Positions 8,593-19,017 of a DNA stretch of 64,000 nucleotides are shown in pieces (the stretch's first letter is position 1; each line of letters starts with the position of its first letter). The stretch is from the NCBI RefSeq assembly GCF_025152405.1, contig NZ_CP102292.1, positions 1,860,001 to 1,924,000 of the forward strand, in the 5' to 3' direction. The position numbers were made by a program, and so were the translations under genes. The notes under the pieces were generated by a model, which was not told the origin of the DNA, did no database searches, and saw only the letters and a list, made by a program, of their open reading frames with translations. The DNA is from [Ruminococcus] lactaris ATCC 29176. Lineage in GTDB: Bacteria > Bacillota > Clostridia > Lachnospirales > Lachnospiraceae.

Positions 8593-10092
8593 CTACTGTA
8601 TATTCAGGTTTGTATAACCCATCAGGCTTTCATCAATTTCTCTTGCAACTTCGCGGCCCTCGCGGATCGCCCACACAACAAGTGACTGTCCCCGGTGCAT
8701 ATCCCCTGCTGTAAACACATTTTTTACATTCGTCGCATATCTGCCCGGCTCTGTTTTTACATTCGTGCGTTCATTGATTTCCACACCAAATGCTTTTGTC
8801 ACATAATCCTGGCTTCCAAGGAATCCTGCTGCGATCAGAACCAGATCCACCGCCACTGTATATTCACTTCCCGGAATTTCTTCCATTCTCATGCGTCCGG
8901 TCTTTTCGTCTTTTTTACTCTCAAGTTTCACAAGAACAGCCTTACACAGCTTTCCTTTCTTATCCTTGATAAATTCTTTGACCGTTGTGGTATACACACG
9001 CGGATCTGCACCAAAAACTGCGATTGCCTCCTGCTGGCCATAATCGGTCTTGCAGACTCTCGGCCATTCCGGCCATGGATTGGATGCAGCTCTCTGATCC
9101 GGTGCCTTGGGCATCATTTCCAACTGAACCACACTTTTTGCTCCATGACGGATGGAAGTTCCAACACAGTCATTTCCTGTATCTCCACCACCGATGACCA
9201 TGACCTTCTTTCCTTTTGCAGAAATATATGTGCCATCCTTTAACTGCATATCATTTGCCCATAAGGCTTTTGTCGTTGATTTCAGAAAATCTACCGCAAA
9301 GTAAATTCCTTCTGCATCCCGCCCCGGTACTTTGATATCTCTTGGATTGGATGCACCACATGCAAGTACAACCCGGTCATAATTTTTCAGGATCTCTGAC
9401 GGCTTGATTTCTTTTCCTACATCACATCCGGTCCGAAACTCAATTCCTTCCTCTTTCATGATCTCGATCTTGCGGTCAATGATCTGCTTTTCCAGCTTCA
9501 TATTCGGAATACCATACCGCAGCAGACCGCCCGGCTTGTCTTCCCGTTCAAATACCGTCACCTGATGTCCTCTCTGATTCAGAAGATCTGCGGCAGCAAG
9601 TCCGGACGGACCGGATCCGATCACTGCAACTTTCTTTCCGGTTCTTACTTTCGGTGGATTTGCCTTGGCATAACCCATCTCATAAGCATTTTCAATGATG
9701 GCATATTCATTGCTCTTTGATGCCACTGCCTCCTGGTTCAGTCCACAGGTGCAGGCATTCTCACACAGTGCCGGACATACACGGGAGGTGAACTCCGGGA
9801 AATTATTTGTCTTCTTCAGACGCAGATAGGCTTCTTTCCAGTTTCCGTTATAAATCAGATCATTCCATTCCGGTACTAAATTGTGGAGCGGACATCCGCT
9901 TGCCATCCCTGCCAGTAATTTTCCTGACTGACAGAATGGAACTCCGCACGCCATACAGCGTGCTCCCTGAAGTTCCTGTTCTTCCTTTGATAACGGCGTA
10001 TGGAACTCGTTAAAATGCTGTATTCTCTCAAGTGGTGTCTCCGCTATTTTATCCTGTCTTTTATAATCCATAAATCCTGTCGGTTTTCCCAT
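8593..10092 (-). CDS. gltD: Glutamate synthase (NADPH) small subunit
   Basis: GltD is the flavin subunit that passes electrons from NADPH through FAD and two [4Fe-4S] clusters to GltB, which makes two glutamates from glutamine and 2-oxoglutarate. The 499-residue protein has the usual length. Cluster ligands are visible as Cys46, Cys49, Cys54 and Cys67 (CMACGVPFC) and Cys106, Cys110, Cys114 and Cys116 (CPALCENACTC). The FAD site is GSGPSG at 159-164, and the NADPH site is GGGDTG near residue 300. The gene starts 13 bases after the gltB stop, so gltB-gltD form one transcript with gltB first, ending at the hairpin at 8521. The protein acts in the cytoplasm. Confidence 0.97.
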   Translation of the reverse strand: MGKPTGFMDYKRQDKIAETPLERIQHFNEFHTPLSKEEQELQGARCMACGVPFCQSGKLLAGMASGCPLHNLVPEWNDLIYNGNWKEAYLRLKKTNNFPEFTSRVCPALCENACTCGLNQEAVASKSNEYAIIENAYEMGYAKANPPKVRTGKKVAVIGSGPSGLAAADLLNQRGHQVTVFEREDKPGGLLRYGIPNMKLEKQIIDRKIEIMKEEGIEFRTGCDVGKEIKPSEILKNYDRVVLACGASNPRDIKVPGRDAEGIYFAVDFLKSTTKALWANDMQLKDGTYISAKGKKVMVIGGGDTGNDCVGTSIRHGAKSVVQLEMMPKAPDQRAASNPWPEWPRVCKTDYGQQEAIAVFGADPRVYTTTVKEFIKDKKGKLCKAVLVKLESKKDEKTGRMRMEEIPGSEYTVAVDLVLIAAGFLGSQDYVTKAFGVEINERTNVKTEPGRYATNVKNVFTAGDMHRGQSLVVWAIREGREVAREIDESLMGYTNLNIQ

Positions 10093-10105
10093 CTTCCTAC
10101 GCCTC

Positions 10106-13100
10106 CTATCTTCCGTTCTTAATCAGGTTAAATGCCTCGATCTTTGCTTTTTCTCTGCTCAGACCTTTTTCTTCCATCTGAATGATCGTTGACATCATTT
10201 TCTCATAATCTTCCGGTATGATCTTCTTGAACTTCGGAAGATACTCTTTAAAGTTATCAAGGATCTTCTTTCCGACCTCTGAATTTGTATAGGCTACATG
10301 CTCCTGGATCATGCCTTTGAGTTCCTGCACATCATACTTATCGGTCACACGCTCGATGTTGACCATCGCTTTGTTGACTTTCTGATAAAGTCTGCTGTCA
10401 AGGTCAAGAACATAAGCAATACCGCCGCTCATTCCTGCTGCAAAGTTCTTTCCAACCTGTCCCAGTACAACGACACATCCTCCGGTCATGTACTCGCAGC
10501 CGTGATCGCCGACACCTTCTACCACTGCTCTGACTCCTGAGTTTCTTACTGCAAATCTTTCTCCTGCCACACCACCGACAAATACTTTACCACTGGTAGC
10601 TCCATATAAAGCAACGTTACCGATGATGATATTCTCATCTGATTTGAACTTCACGCCCTTCGGCTGGCATACGACCAGTTTACCACCGGAAAGACCTTTT
10701 CCGAAATAATCGTTGCTGTCTCCGGTCAGTTCAAGAGTCAGTCCCTTCGGAATAAATGCACCAAAGCTCTGACCGCCTGCTCCTTTACACTGGATCACGA
10801 AGCTGTCTTCTTCCAGTCCTTCAGGATATCTTCTCGTGATCTCTGATCCGAAGATTGTTCCGAATGCACGGTCTGTATTCGTGACATCGACTTCAAGTCC
10901 TCTCTTTTCTCCCCGCTCAAGTGCCGGAAGAAGCTGCTTTACAAGCACTTTTTCATCCAGGGTCTTACCAAGTTCAAAATCGTAAACTTTCTTTGGATTG
11001 AAGATCATGCCTTTCTTTTCTTTTGCATATGGGTTATACAGCACGCTGCTCAGATCCAGCATAGCCGCACGACGGGAAGTCGGTACATCCTTCACTTTCA
11101 AAAGATCGGTACGTCCAACCAGTTCGTCTACTGTGCGGACACCCAGCTTTGCCATATATTCTCTCAGTTCTTCTGCAATAAACCGCATGAAGTTGACTAC
11201 ATACTCCGGCTTTCCTGTAAATCTCTTTCTCAGTTCCGGGTTCTGCGTAGCAACTCCCACCGGACACGTATCCAGGTTGCAGACTCTCATCATCACACAG
11301 CCCATCGTTACAAGCGGAGCTGTGGCAAATCCGAACTCTTCTGCTCCCAGCATTGCTGCGATCGCCACATCACGGCCGCTCATCAGCTTGCCGTCTGTCT
11401 CAATGCGGACACGCTCACGCAGCCCATTCTGGATCAGTGTCTGATGCGTCTCGGCAAGTCCGAGTTCCCACGGAAGTCCTGCATTCTGAATGGAGCTTCT
11501 CGGAGCAGCTCCGGTTCCTCCGTCATAACCTGAGATCAGGATGACTCCTGCACCAGCTTTCGCAACACCGGCTGCCACAGTACCGACTCCTGCCTCTGAT
11601 ACAAGCTTCACTGAAATCCTTGCATTTTTATTTGCATTCTTACAGTCATAGATCAACTGTGCCAGGTCTTCGATGGAGTAGATATCATGGTGCGGTGGTG
11701 GTGAGATCAGACTGACTCCCGGTGTTGAATGACGGGTCTTTGCGATCCACGGATATACCTTTCCTCCCGGAAGATGTCCACCTTCTCCTGGTTTTGCTCC
11801 CTGTGCCATCTTGATCTGGATCTCTTTTGCACTGACAAGATATCTTGATGTCACTCCGAAACGTCCTGAAGCCACCTGCTTGATGGCCGAGCATTTATTT
11901 GTATCCAGTCGCTCGATATCCTCTCCACCTTCACCGGAGTTGGATTTTCCGTGAAGCATGTTCATGGCGATTGCCATGGTCTCATGAGCTTCTTTGGAAA
12001 TGGATCCGTAGGACATGGCTCCTGTCTTAAATCTTGTTACGATGGAATCTACGCTTTCCACTTCTTCGATCGGAACGCTCTTCTTCGGATAATTAAATTC
12101 AAGCTGGCCTCTCAGGTTGATCTTTTCGCCCTCTTCATCCACCATCTGTGTGTACTGTTTGAACAGATCATAACTTCCGGTTCTTGTAGACTGCTGAAGC
12201 ATGTGGATCGTCTGTGGATTGTAAAGATGTTCTTCTCCACCGCTCTTATATTTATGCTTTCCGACGCTGTCCAGTGTCATATCTACAGCAAGTCCCAGCG
12301 GATCAAAGGCCTCTGTATGGAATGCAGTATAATCTTCTGCAATCTCCTCAATTCCGATTCCACCGACACGGCTGACTGTATCGGTAAAATAACGATTGAT
12401 AAAGTCACTCTTCAGACCGATCGCCTCAAAGATCTTTGCTCCCTGATAAGACTGGATCGTTGAGATTCCCATCTTGGATGCGATCTTGATGATTCCATGG
12501 ATCACCGCAGAGTTATAGTCATCCACCGCTGCGTAATAATCTTTGTGAAGCAGATTTGCCTCAATCAACTGACGGATGGACTCATGTGCCAGATACGGGT
12601 TGATCGCACATGCTCCATAGCCCAGCAGGGTTGCAAAATGATGGACCTCTCTCGGTTCCCCACTTTCCAGGATCATGGCAACAGAGGTTCTCTTCTTTGT
12701 GCGGACTAGATGCTGCTGCAATCCCGATACAGCCAGAAGTGACGGAATTGCTACATGATACTCATCTACATCCCGGTCTGTCAGGATCAGGATATTCGCT
12801 CCCTCACGGATGACTCTGTCTACTTCGATGAACAGATATTCAATGGCTTTTTCCAGGCTCGTATTCTTATAATAAGTGATCGGGATCTCTGCAACTTTGA
12901 ATCCGTCCACATTCATGTTCTTGATCTTCAGAAGATCGGTATTGGTCAGGATCGGGTTATTTACCCTGAGCATCTTACAATTTTCTTCTTTCTGCTCCAG
13001 CAGGTTTCCGTCTTTTCCAATGTAGATCGTAGTGGATGTAACAATCTCCTCACGGATCGCATCAATTGGCGGGTTCGTAACCTGGGCAAATAACTGCTTG

Positions 13101-14641
13101 AAATATCCAAACAACGGCTGACGCTTTTTAGAAAGAACGGACAGTGGTGCATCCATTCCCATGGCTGCGATTCCCTCTCCACCGTTCTTTGCCATGGTCA
13201 GAATGGAGGTCTTCACATCTTCATAAGAATATCCGAATGCTTTCTGAAGCTGTGTACATTCTTCCGCCGTATATTTCGGAACATCTTTATTCGGGATCTT
13301 CAGATCCTTCAGAGCGATCAGATTGCTGTCCAGCCACTCACCGTACGGATGCTCGTTTGCGTATTTTTCTTTCAGTTCCTCATCATCGATCACCCGGCCT
13401 GCCACAGTATCAACCAGAAGCATCTTGCCCGGATGAAGTCTTTCTTTCATGACAATCTTTGACGGATCAATATCCAGTACTCCGACCTCAGAAGAAAGGA
13501 TCAGGTTATCATCCTCTGTGATATAGTAACGGGAAGGACGAAGACCGTTTCTGTCAAGTACCGCTCCCATCACATCTCCATCGGAGAAAAGGATGGATGC
13601 CGGTCCGTCCCATGGCTCCATCATGGTTGCATAATACTGATAGAAATCTTTCTTGTTCTGAGACATTTCATTGTTGTTGACCCATGGTTCAGGAATTGCG
13701 ATCATGACTGCCAGCGGAAGCTCCATTCCACTCATGACCATAAATTCCAGTGCATTGTCAAGCATTGCCGAGTCAGAACCGGAGGTATTGATCGCCGGAA
13801 GAACTTTATGAAGCTCACCTTTCAGCTTGCCTGCCTCCATCGTTTCTTCTCTGGCACGCATCTTATCCGCATTACCACGAATTGTATTGATCTCTCCGTT
13901 ATGCACGATGAAACGGTTCGGATGGGCTCTCTGCCAGCTTGGTGCTGTATTCGTACTGAAACGGGAATGTACCATGGCGATAGCTGATACATACTCCTCA
14001 TCCTGCAGATCTGCAAAGAAAAGACGGAGCTGTCCTACAAGGAACATCCCTTTATAGACGATCGTTCTGCTGGAGAGTGAAACGACATACGTGTCATCAC
14101 TGCTCTGTTCAAAGATCCTTCTTACCACATACAGCCGGCGGTCAAATTCCAGTCCCTTTGCATACCTAGACGGACGTTCGATAAACGCCTGCATGATACA
14201 TGGCATACAGTCAACCGCACTTTTTCCGAGGATATCCGGGTGAATTGGAACTTCTCTCCATCCTAAGAATTTCAGTCCTTCTTTTTTTACGATCACCTCA
14301 AAGATCTTCTTCACCTGATTTCTCTTCAGCTCGTCCTGCGGAAGGAAGAACATTCCCACACCATAATCTCTCTCTCCTTTGAGATCGATCCCGAGTGGCT
14401 GACAGACCTTTTTAAAAAAGTTATGTGGAATCTGTGTCAGGATTCCGACACCATCTCCTGTCTTTCCCTCTGCATCCTTTCCGGCTCTATGCTCCAGATT
14501 TTCCACGATATGCAGTGCACCTGCTACTGTACTGTGGCTTTTCTGACCTTTAATATTAACGATTGCTCCAATACCGCAGTTATCATGTTCAAAACTTTCA
14601 CGATACAGACCCTGCTGTGGGATTTCATTTTCTTTCCTCAT
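10106..14641 (-). CDS. gltB: Glutamate synthase large subunit
   Basis: The 1511-residue protein has the full GltB layout: an N-terminal glutamine amidotransferase, a central domain, the FMN-binding TIM-barrel synthase domain and a C-terminal beta-helix. The motif HDNCGIG places the nucleophile at Cys22, so a short propeptide of 21 residues would be removed, as in other GltB proteins. The [3Fe-4S] ligands are the Cys residues of CVMMRVCNLDTCPVG near residue 1110. Ammonia released from glutamine tunnels to the FMN site and is added to 2-oxoglutarate. A near-consensus promoter lies at 14682-14710, followed by an A-rich leader and a GAAAGGAC site. With codY and guaB elsewhere in the window, control by nitrogen or amino-acid status is plausible but is not shown by a recognisable operator. 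Confidence 0.98.
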   Translation of the reverse strand: MRKENEIPQQGLYRESFEHDNCGIGAIVNIKGQKSHSTVAGALHIVENLEHRAGKDAEGKTGDGVGILTQIPHNFFKKVCQPLGIDLKGERDYGVGMFFLPQDELKRNQVKKIFEVIVKKEGLKFLGWREVPIHPDILGKSAVDCMPCIMQAFIERPSRYAKGLEFDRRLYVVRRIFEQSSDDTYVVSLSSRTIVYKGMFLVGQLRLFFADLQDEEYVSAIAMVHSRFSTNTAPSWQRAHPNRFIVHNGEINTIRGNADKMRAREETMEAGKLKGELHKVLPAINTSGSDSAMLDNALEFMVMSGMELPLAVMIAIPEPWVNNNEMSQNKKDFYQYYATMMEPWDGPASILFSDGDVMGAVLDRNGLRPSRYYITEDDNLILSSEVGVLDIDPSKIVMKERLHPGKMLLVDTVAGRVIDDEELKEKYANEHPYGEWLDSNLIALKDLKIPNKDVPKYTAEECTQLQKAFGYSYEDVKTSILTMAKNGGEGIAAMGMDAPLSVLSKKRQPLFGYFKQLFAQVTNPPIDAIREEIVTSTTIYIGKDGNLLEQKEENCKMLRVNNPILTNTDLLKIKNMNVDGFKVAEIPITYYKNTSLEKAIEYLFIEVDRVIREGANILILTDRDVDEYHVAIPSLLAVSGLQQHLVRTKKRTSVAMILESGEPREVHHFATLLGYGACAINPYLAHESIRQLIEANLLHKDYYAAVDDYNSAVIHGIIKIASKMGISTIQSYQGAKIFEAIGLKSDFINRYFTDTVSRVGGIGIEEIAEDYTAFHTEAFDPLGLAVDMTLDSVGKHKYKSGGEEHLYNPQTIHMLQQSTRTGSYDLFKQYTQMVDEEGEKINLRGQLEFNYPKKSVPIEEVESVDSIVTRFKTGAMSYGSISKEAHETMAIAMNMLHGKSNSGEGGEDIERLDTNKCSAIKQVASGRFGVTSRYLVSAKEIQIKMAQGAKPGEGGHLPGGKVYPWIAKTRHSTPGVSLISPPPHHDIYSIEDLAQLIYDCKNANKNARISVKLVSEAGVGTVAAGVAKAGAGVILISGYDGGTGAAPRSSIQNAGLPWELGLAETHQTLIQNGLRERVRIETDGKLMSGRDVAIAAMLGAEEFGFATAPLVTMGCVMMRVCNLDTCPVGVATQNPELRKRFTGKPEYVVNFMRFIAEELREYMAKLGVRTVDELVGRTDLLKVKDVPTSRRAAMLDLSSVLYNPYAKEKKGMIFNPKKVYDFELGKTLDEKVLVKQLLPALERGEKRGLEVDVTNTDRAFGTIFGSEITRRYPEGLEEDSFVIQCKGAGGQSFGAFIPKGLTLELTGDSNDYFGKGLSGGKLVVCQPKGVKFKSDENIIIGNVALYGATSGKVFVGGVAGERFAVRNSGVRAVVEGVGDHGCEYMTGGCVVVLGQVGKNFAAGMSGGIAYVLDLDSRLYQKVNKAMVNIERVTDKYDVQELKGMIQEHVAYTNSEVGKKILDNFKEYLPKFKKIIPEDYEKMMSTIIQMEEKGLSREKAKIEAFNLIKNGR

Positions 14642-14681
14642 AGTCGCTGTCCTTTCTTTTGCATATTTAAAACTTTTTTAA

Positions 14682-14710
14682 AATATAACTCTTTTTCCCT
14701 ATCTTGTAAA
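14682..14710 (-). promoter_or_regulatory. Sigma-A promoter of gltBD
   Basis: On the minus strand TTTACA (14705-14710) and TATATT (14682-14687) are separated by exactly 17 bases. The predicted start of transcription is about 35 bases before the gltB start codon. Confidence 0.7.
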
Positions 14711-14864
14711 CAGGAATTTTCTGTAAATTATCTGATAATTCGACTTTTTATTATTTTATTTTTTATTGTCTGATTATTTAAGTTTTTTATGAATTTAACA
14801 TCAATTCCTGATATCTTCGATATTTCCTTTAATCACTGGATTTTTCTTCATAAAAGTAAAAAAA

Positions 14865-14894
14865 TACGCAATAGGTCACACGCCCCATTGCGTA
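14865..14894 (-). terminator. Intrinsic terminator after the CPBP protease gene
   Basis: TACGCAAT and ATTGCGTA form a perfect 8-base stem extended by G-C pairs. On the minus strand it is followed by seven T residues. It closes the argS-AlaX-CPBP unit, 50 bases after the last stop codon. Confidence 0.85.
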
Positions 14895-14944
14895 CAATTC
14901 AAGATTGTATTTTTATAAATACAATTTTCTATATAATGTTCCTG

Positions 14945-15868
14945 TTATAGTTCATCGTTTTCCCTTGAAGTTTTTTTCTCCATTACCGGATCACCGGTCT
15001 TCTGTATCATAACAAATAAGACGGAACAGAAGAAAGCACTTAAAATGATCGCCAGTCCCATCCTCATCAGATCTCCTGCCAGCCATCTGAACAGACCGAC
15101 CTCGGTAAAGAGGATCGACCCGGTATTCAGGCAGATATGCAAACCTATCGCTGCCTTCACTGAGCCATACTTTTCATAGACATAACATAGCAGGATCCCC
15201 AGCAGAAATGCATAAACGGTCTGGATCATCGTCAGATGCGTCACCGAAAAGAAAACCGATGACCACAGTGCCGCATAATAAAAGCCCTTTGTCTCTCTGT
15301 ATCTGCGATACAGAACCCCCCGGAACATCATCTCTTCTGCGACTGGGATAATAATCCCCACAACCACAACCTGAACAAAAATCGGTGCGGCATAGGTACT
15401 CTGTACACTCTGCTGATAGCTGTTGCTGTTCATCGCAAGCTGTGCCAAAACAGACAGACAGGTTACTCCGATACTTCCTGCTGCTCCCATCAGGATCAGC
15501 CAGACATAGTTTCTGGCAGATACTTTTTGCCGCTGCGGTATCCCTGCCTGCTTCTCTTTCTTTCTGTCCAGACGAAATAAAGATACCGTAAGAATCAATG
15601 TGAAAAGTGCTGTCACACCGTTAATCTCTGTAGCATATTTCAACACCAGCTCCAGCCCCGGCTGCATCGTCTCCATATAATATTTATTTACCACATCTGT
15701 ATAATTCATTTCTGAAGCATGGTTCATAACCAGACTCAGATACTTTGCTGCATAAGGAAGCATGACCAGCATCGAAACGATAATCTCTGCAACTAACTGG
15801 ATCACCCAGTATCCCAGCAGCGGTCCTGCCAGATGCCAGAATGGATTTTGCTTTTTTTTCTGATTCAT
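14945..15868 (-). CDS. CPBP family intramembrane glutamic endopeptidase
   Basis: The 307-residue protein has about eight membrane helices. Its EEMMFRGVLYRR segment is the double-Glu plus Arg motif of CPBP (CAAX protease and bacteriocin-processing, PF02517) proteins, and the later SSVFFSVTHL and GLHICLN segments supply the conserved histidines. Members cleave substrates within the membrane; bacterial roles range from bacteriocin self-immunity to processing of membrane proteins. No bacteriocin gene is near, so the substrate is unknown. The gene begins directly after the stop of the alanyl-tRNA editing gene, so it is translated from the same transcript, although a functional link with tRNA metabolism is not evident. 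Confidence 0.9.
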   Translation of the reverse strand: MNQKKKQNPFWHLAGPLLGYWVIQLVAEIIVSMLVMLPYAAKYLSLVMNHASEMNYTDVVNKYYMETMQPGLELVLKYATEINGVTALFTLILTVSLFRLDRKKEKQAGIPQRQKVSARNYVWLILMGAAGSIGVTCLSVLAQLAMNSNSYQQSVQSTYAAPIFVQVVVVGIIIPVAEEMMFRGVLYRRYRETKGFYYAALWSSVFFSVTHLTMIQTVYAFLLGILLCYVYEKYGSVKAAIGLHICLNTGSILFTEVGLFRWLAGDLMRMGLAIILSAFFCSVLFVMIQKTGDPVMEKKTSRENDEL

Positions 15869-17062
15869 CTACAGTTCCTCCGCTTTCCTCAGAATCCAGT
15901 TCTGCAGTTCCTCTTCCGTTCCTCTGACTGTTCCCTGTACCATCTCCGGTCTTCCTCCACCGCGTCCTTCAAATGCGGCATTCAGCTCTTTCGCCATATT
16001 TCTCACATCTACATCCCGGCTTCCAATCACATACCGGTATCCTGCAGCATCATTTCCACTGAACACGGCACAAAGCTTCCGATTTTTCTCAAGGACTGCA
16101 TTCATCAGTATCCTGAGAGAGTCTCCCTGGATTCCTTCCGGGAAAATACAGACAATCTGCTCTGACTCCGGAATCTGCTCCGCTTTACACCGGATCAGTT
16201 CCTGCTCCTTTTCTGCCAGTTCTGTCTTCTTTTCCGCCAGCTCTTTCTGCAGATGTGCCACGGCATCGGTCAGTTCATTTTCTTTTGCACACAGCATCGC
16301 TGAAATTTCTTTTGCCTGCTTCTGCTTTAAAGCATAATCAGCCATTGCCCTGCCTCCGCAAAGCATCGTTACACGCACACCGCCTTTATACCGCTGCATG
16401 CCAACCAGCTTGATCAGTCCGATCTCTCCCGTAAAATCTACATGCGGTGCACAGCAGGCACAGGCATCATATCCGGGAACGATAACCACTCTCACCTGTC
16501 CGGTGATCTCGATCTTGCTCCGGTAAGTCATCTCTTTTTCCTCTTCTTTGGAAGGATAAAGGATCTGTATTTTGAGATTTTCCCAGACTGCCTGATTTGC
16601 ACGAAACTCTATTTCCTGCAGATCTTCCACCGGGATCTCTCCGCTAAAATCCATCGTACAGTCTTCATTTCCCAGATGAAAACCAACATTTTCATAACCA
16701 TAGCGTTCATGCACGATTCCGGAGACGATATGCTCACCTGTATGTTGCTGCATCTTCATAAACCGCAGTTCCCAGTCAAGCTGTCCTGTCACCTTTTCTC
16801 CGACCGGCAGTTCCTGGTCCGTTCTGTGGAGGATCTGTCCCTCCTGCTCCTGCACATCCAGTACCTTTGCATCCCCCAGATATCCGGTATCTGCATACTG
16901 ACCGCCCCCTTCCGGGAAGAAAGCGGTCTGATCCAGTACGATTTCATAATAGTTTTCCTTTTTCTGACAGGAGAGGACCGTCGCCTCAAATGACTTCTGA
17001 TGACTGTTATTATAAAATAATTTTTCTGTCTGCGAGCTTTCCATCAATCCATTTTCCGTCAT
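15869..17062 (-). CDS. Alanyl-tRNA editing protein (AlaX-type, with DHHA1 domain)
   Basis: Free-standing AlaX proteins hydrolyse tRNA-Ala mischarged with serine or glycine. The 397-residue protein has the long form: an N-terminal beta-barrel, then the editing domain with the zinc-binding pair HTGEH near residue 107 and the CACCAPH motif near 203, and a C-terminal coiled coil (about 235-285) followed by a DHHA1 domain with the GRGGGRPEMVQG glycine-rich motif. It lacks the aminoacylation domain of AlaRS. The gene starts 6 bases after the argS stop, so the two translation-fidelity genes are co-transcribed. Confidence 0.92.
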   Translation of the reverse strand: MTENGLMESSQTEKLFYNNSHQKSFEATVLSCQKKENYYEIVLDQTAFFPEGGGQYADTGYLGDAKVLDVQEQEGQILHRTDQELPVGEKVTGQLDWELRFMKMQQHTGEHIVSGIVHERYGYENVGFHLGNEDCTMDFSGEIPVEDLQEIEFRANQAVWENLKIQILYPSKEEEKEMTYRSKIEITGQVRVVIVPGYDACACCAPHVDFTGEIGLIKLVGMQRYKGGVRVTMLCGGRAMADYALKQKQAKEISAMLCAKENELTDAVAHLQKELAEKKTELAEKEQELIRCKAEQIPESEQIVCIFPEGIQGDSLRILMNAVLEKNRKLCAVFSGNDAAGYRYVIGSRDVDVRNMAKELNAAFEGRGGGRPEMVQGTVRGTEEELQNWILRKAEEL

Positions 17063-17068
17063 GAAGTC

Positions 17069-18835
17069 TTACATCCTTTCCGGTGCAGTGAATCCAAGCA
17101 GATCAATACAGGTCTCCAGAACTTTTTTCGCCAGATTCAGGAGTGCGATATAACCGCTCTTCTTTGCCTCATCCTCTTCAGACAAGATCTTTGTCTCATG
17201 ATAGAACTTATTAAATTCATTGGCGAGATCATAAATATAAGCACAAAGCTTATGCGGTGCTGTCTCGGCATATACGGTATCGATCACTTCATTAAATTTC
17301 AGAACCTGCAGCATCAGTGCCTTTTCTGCTGCATTTTCTGCTGCAAGAATCTTCGCTCCCTCTGCATTTCCGCCATTCTCCGCATATTTCTTGAGGATGG
17401 ACTTGATACGCACGATCGTATAAAGGATATACGGTCCTGTATTTCCCTCAAAAGATGTAAAGCGGTCCACATCAAAGATATAATCCTTGGATGCCTGATT
17501 GGAAAGATCTCCATACTTAATGGCAGCAAGACCGACTTCCGCCGCTGTCTTTCTTGCATCCGCCTCCTCTACTGTACGGTTGTCCATAATCTTCTTATAC
17601 ATCTCTTCGTCAATCTCACGGATCAGATTCTCAAGACGCATCACACCGCCTTCTCTTGTCTTGAACGGCTTGCCGTCCTTTCCATTCATCGTACCAAATC
17701 CGAGGAATTTCAGCTCGGTCTCCGGTCTTACAATTCCTGTCTTCTTTGCACAGCGGAATACCTGGATAAAATGAAGTTCCTGACGTTTATCCACAACATA
17801 GATCACTTCATCCGGCTGATATAACTCTTCACGCTCTACCAGCGTTGCAAGATCCGTCGTGTCATACAATGCCGCACCGTCTGACTTCAGGATCATACAC
17901 GGAGGTACTTCCTTATTATCTGTCTCTTCTGCCACATCCACAACCAAAGCTCCCTGGTCATAATGTGCAAAGCCTTTCTCTTTAAGCATCTCTACCATGC
18001 CCGGAATATATTTCTGTGCATCTGCCTCACCTTTCCACAGATCAAACTCCACATTCAGACGCTCATAATTCTTCTTTAAGTCTGTCACAGACACATTCAT
18101 AATGTGCTTCCAGATCGCACGATATCCCTTATAACCATTCTGCAGCAGATAAGTCGCATGCAATGCTTCTTCTCTGTAATCCTCATGCTCTTTGGCATAG
18201 GCACTGGCAGTCGGATAGATTTCTTCCAGTTCACTGATCGTAAACGGAGCTTCCTCCGGGTATTCTCCTCCAAAAGACTCATCAAAATATGGCAGATCCG
18301 GCTGACGCTTTTTCAGCTCCGTAATGATCAGCCCCATCTGATATCCCCAGTCACCTAAATGAATATCTCCGGTCACTTTATTTCCTTTATAGCGGATGAT
18401 CCGCTTGATGCTCTCTCCGATAATCGCTGAACGAAGATGACCTACATGAAGCGGCTTCGCCACGTTGGGTCCGCCATAATCAATCATGACAGTCTTTGGC
18501 TCTGCTTCTTTCTCCACGCCTAAATTCTCATCTGCAGCCATCTCATTCAGATATTCTGCCACAAACTCCGGCTTCAGCTTCAGATTAATAAAGCCCGGCT
18601 TCACCGCCTCTGCCTGTGCAAAGCACTGACTCTCTGCCAGATTTGCCACAACGTCCTCTGCGATCATGATCGGGGCTTTTTTATACTTCTTTGCTCCTGC
18701 CATAGCACCATTACACTGGTACTCGCACAGATCCGGGCGGTTAGAAAGAGTCACTCTTGCAAGCTCTTCACCGTAACCGGCCTTTACAAATGCCTCTTTC
18801 ATCTCTATTGTAATTAACTCCAGTAATGTTCTCAC
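17069..18835 (-). CDS. argS: Arginine--tRNA ligase
   Basis: ArgRS attaches arginine to tRNA-Arg; a tRNA-Arg gene lies 1.4 kb away in this window. The protein has the usual N-terminal tRNA-binding domain, the class I HIGH-type motif as HVGH near residue 128, a degenerate KMSK-type site (KPFKTREG, as in many ArgRS) and the DALR anticodon-binding C-terminus. I chose the GTG at 18833-18835 as the start, giving 588 residues: an AAAGGAG site ends 7-8 bases before it. The in-frame GTG three codons upstream (18844) overlaps that ribosome site and cannot use it. A promoter lies at 18920-18948. The unit continues into the AlaX-type gene. Confidence 0.96.
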   Translation of the reverse strand: MRTLLELITIEMKEAFVKAGYGEELARVTLSNRPDLCEYQCNGAMAGAKKYKKAPIMIAEDVVANLAESQCFAQAEAVKPGFINLKLKPEFVAEYLNEMAADENLGVEKEAEPKTVMIDYGGPNVAKPLHVGHLRSAIIGESIKRIIRYKGNKVTGDIHLGDWGYQMGLIITELKKRQPDLPYFDESFGGEYPEEAPFTISELEEIYPTASAYAKEHEDYREEALHATYLLQNGYKGYRAIWKHIMNVSVTDLKKNYERLNVEFDLWKGEADAQKYIPGMVEMLKEKGFAHYDQGALVVDVAEETDNKEVPPCMILKSDGAALYDTTDLATLVEREELYQPDEVIYVVDKRQELHFIQVFRCAKKTGIVRPETELKFLGFGTMNGKDGKPFKTREGGVMRLENLIREIDEEMYKKIMDNRTVEEADARKTAAEVGLAAIKYGDLSNQASKDYIFDVDRFTSFEGNTGPYILYTIVRIKSILKKYAENGGNAEGAKILAAENAAEKALMLQVLKFNEVIDTVYAETAPHKLCAYIYDLANEFNKFYHETKILSEEDEAKKSGYIALLNLAKKVLETCIDLLGFTAPERM

Positions 18836-18919
18836 TTTCCACACTCCTTTTGAATCTCTCGTATCTAAGATCTGTCTCTGGATCTTCAGTCTTTTCAGAC
18901 TCGAACAACAGTAATCTTT

Positions 18920-18948
18920 ATTTTATCATGAATATTCCCAGACGGCAA
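18920..18948 (-). promoter_or_regulatory. Sigma-A promoter of argS
   Basis: TTGCCG (18943-18948) and TAAAAT (18920-18925) are spaced by 17 bases on the minus strand, about 85 bases before the argS start. Confidence 0.65.
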
Positions 18949-19017
18949 GTCACTAGCTATTTTAACTTGTATAGGTGTGTAGCTATCTTTACTGACATTT
19001 CTGCTATTTATCTTTCA

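Larger units (their letters stand above)
14642..14944. other. AT-rich intergenic region before gltB
   Basis: This gap of about 300 bases holds the gltB promoter (14682-14710) and the terminator of the CPBP gene (14865-14894). The stretch between them (14711-14856) is very AT-rich. I see no open reading frame, riboswitch or clear operator in it. Confidence 0.7.

Noticed and set aside
18845..18920. A T-box leader before argS.
   Set aside because: The leader is too short and lacks the conserved T-box sequence and terminator.
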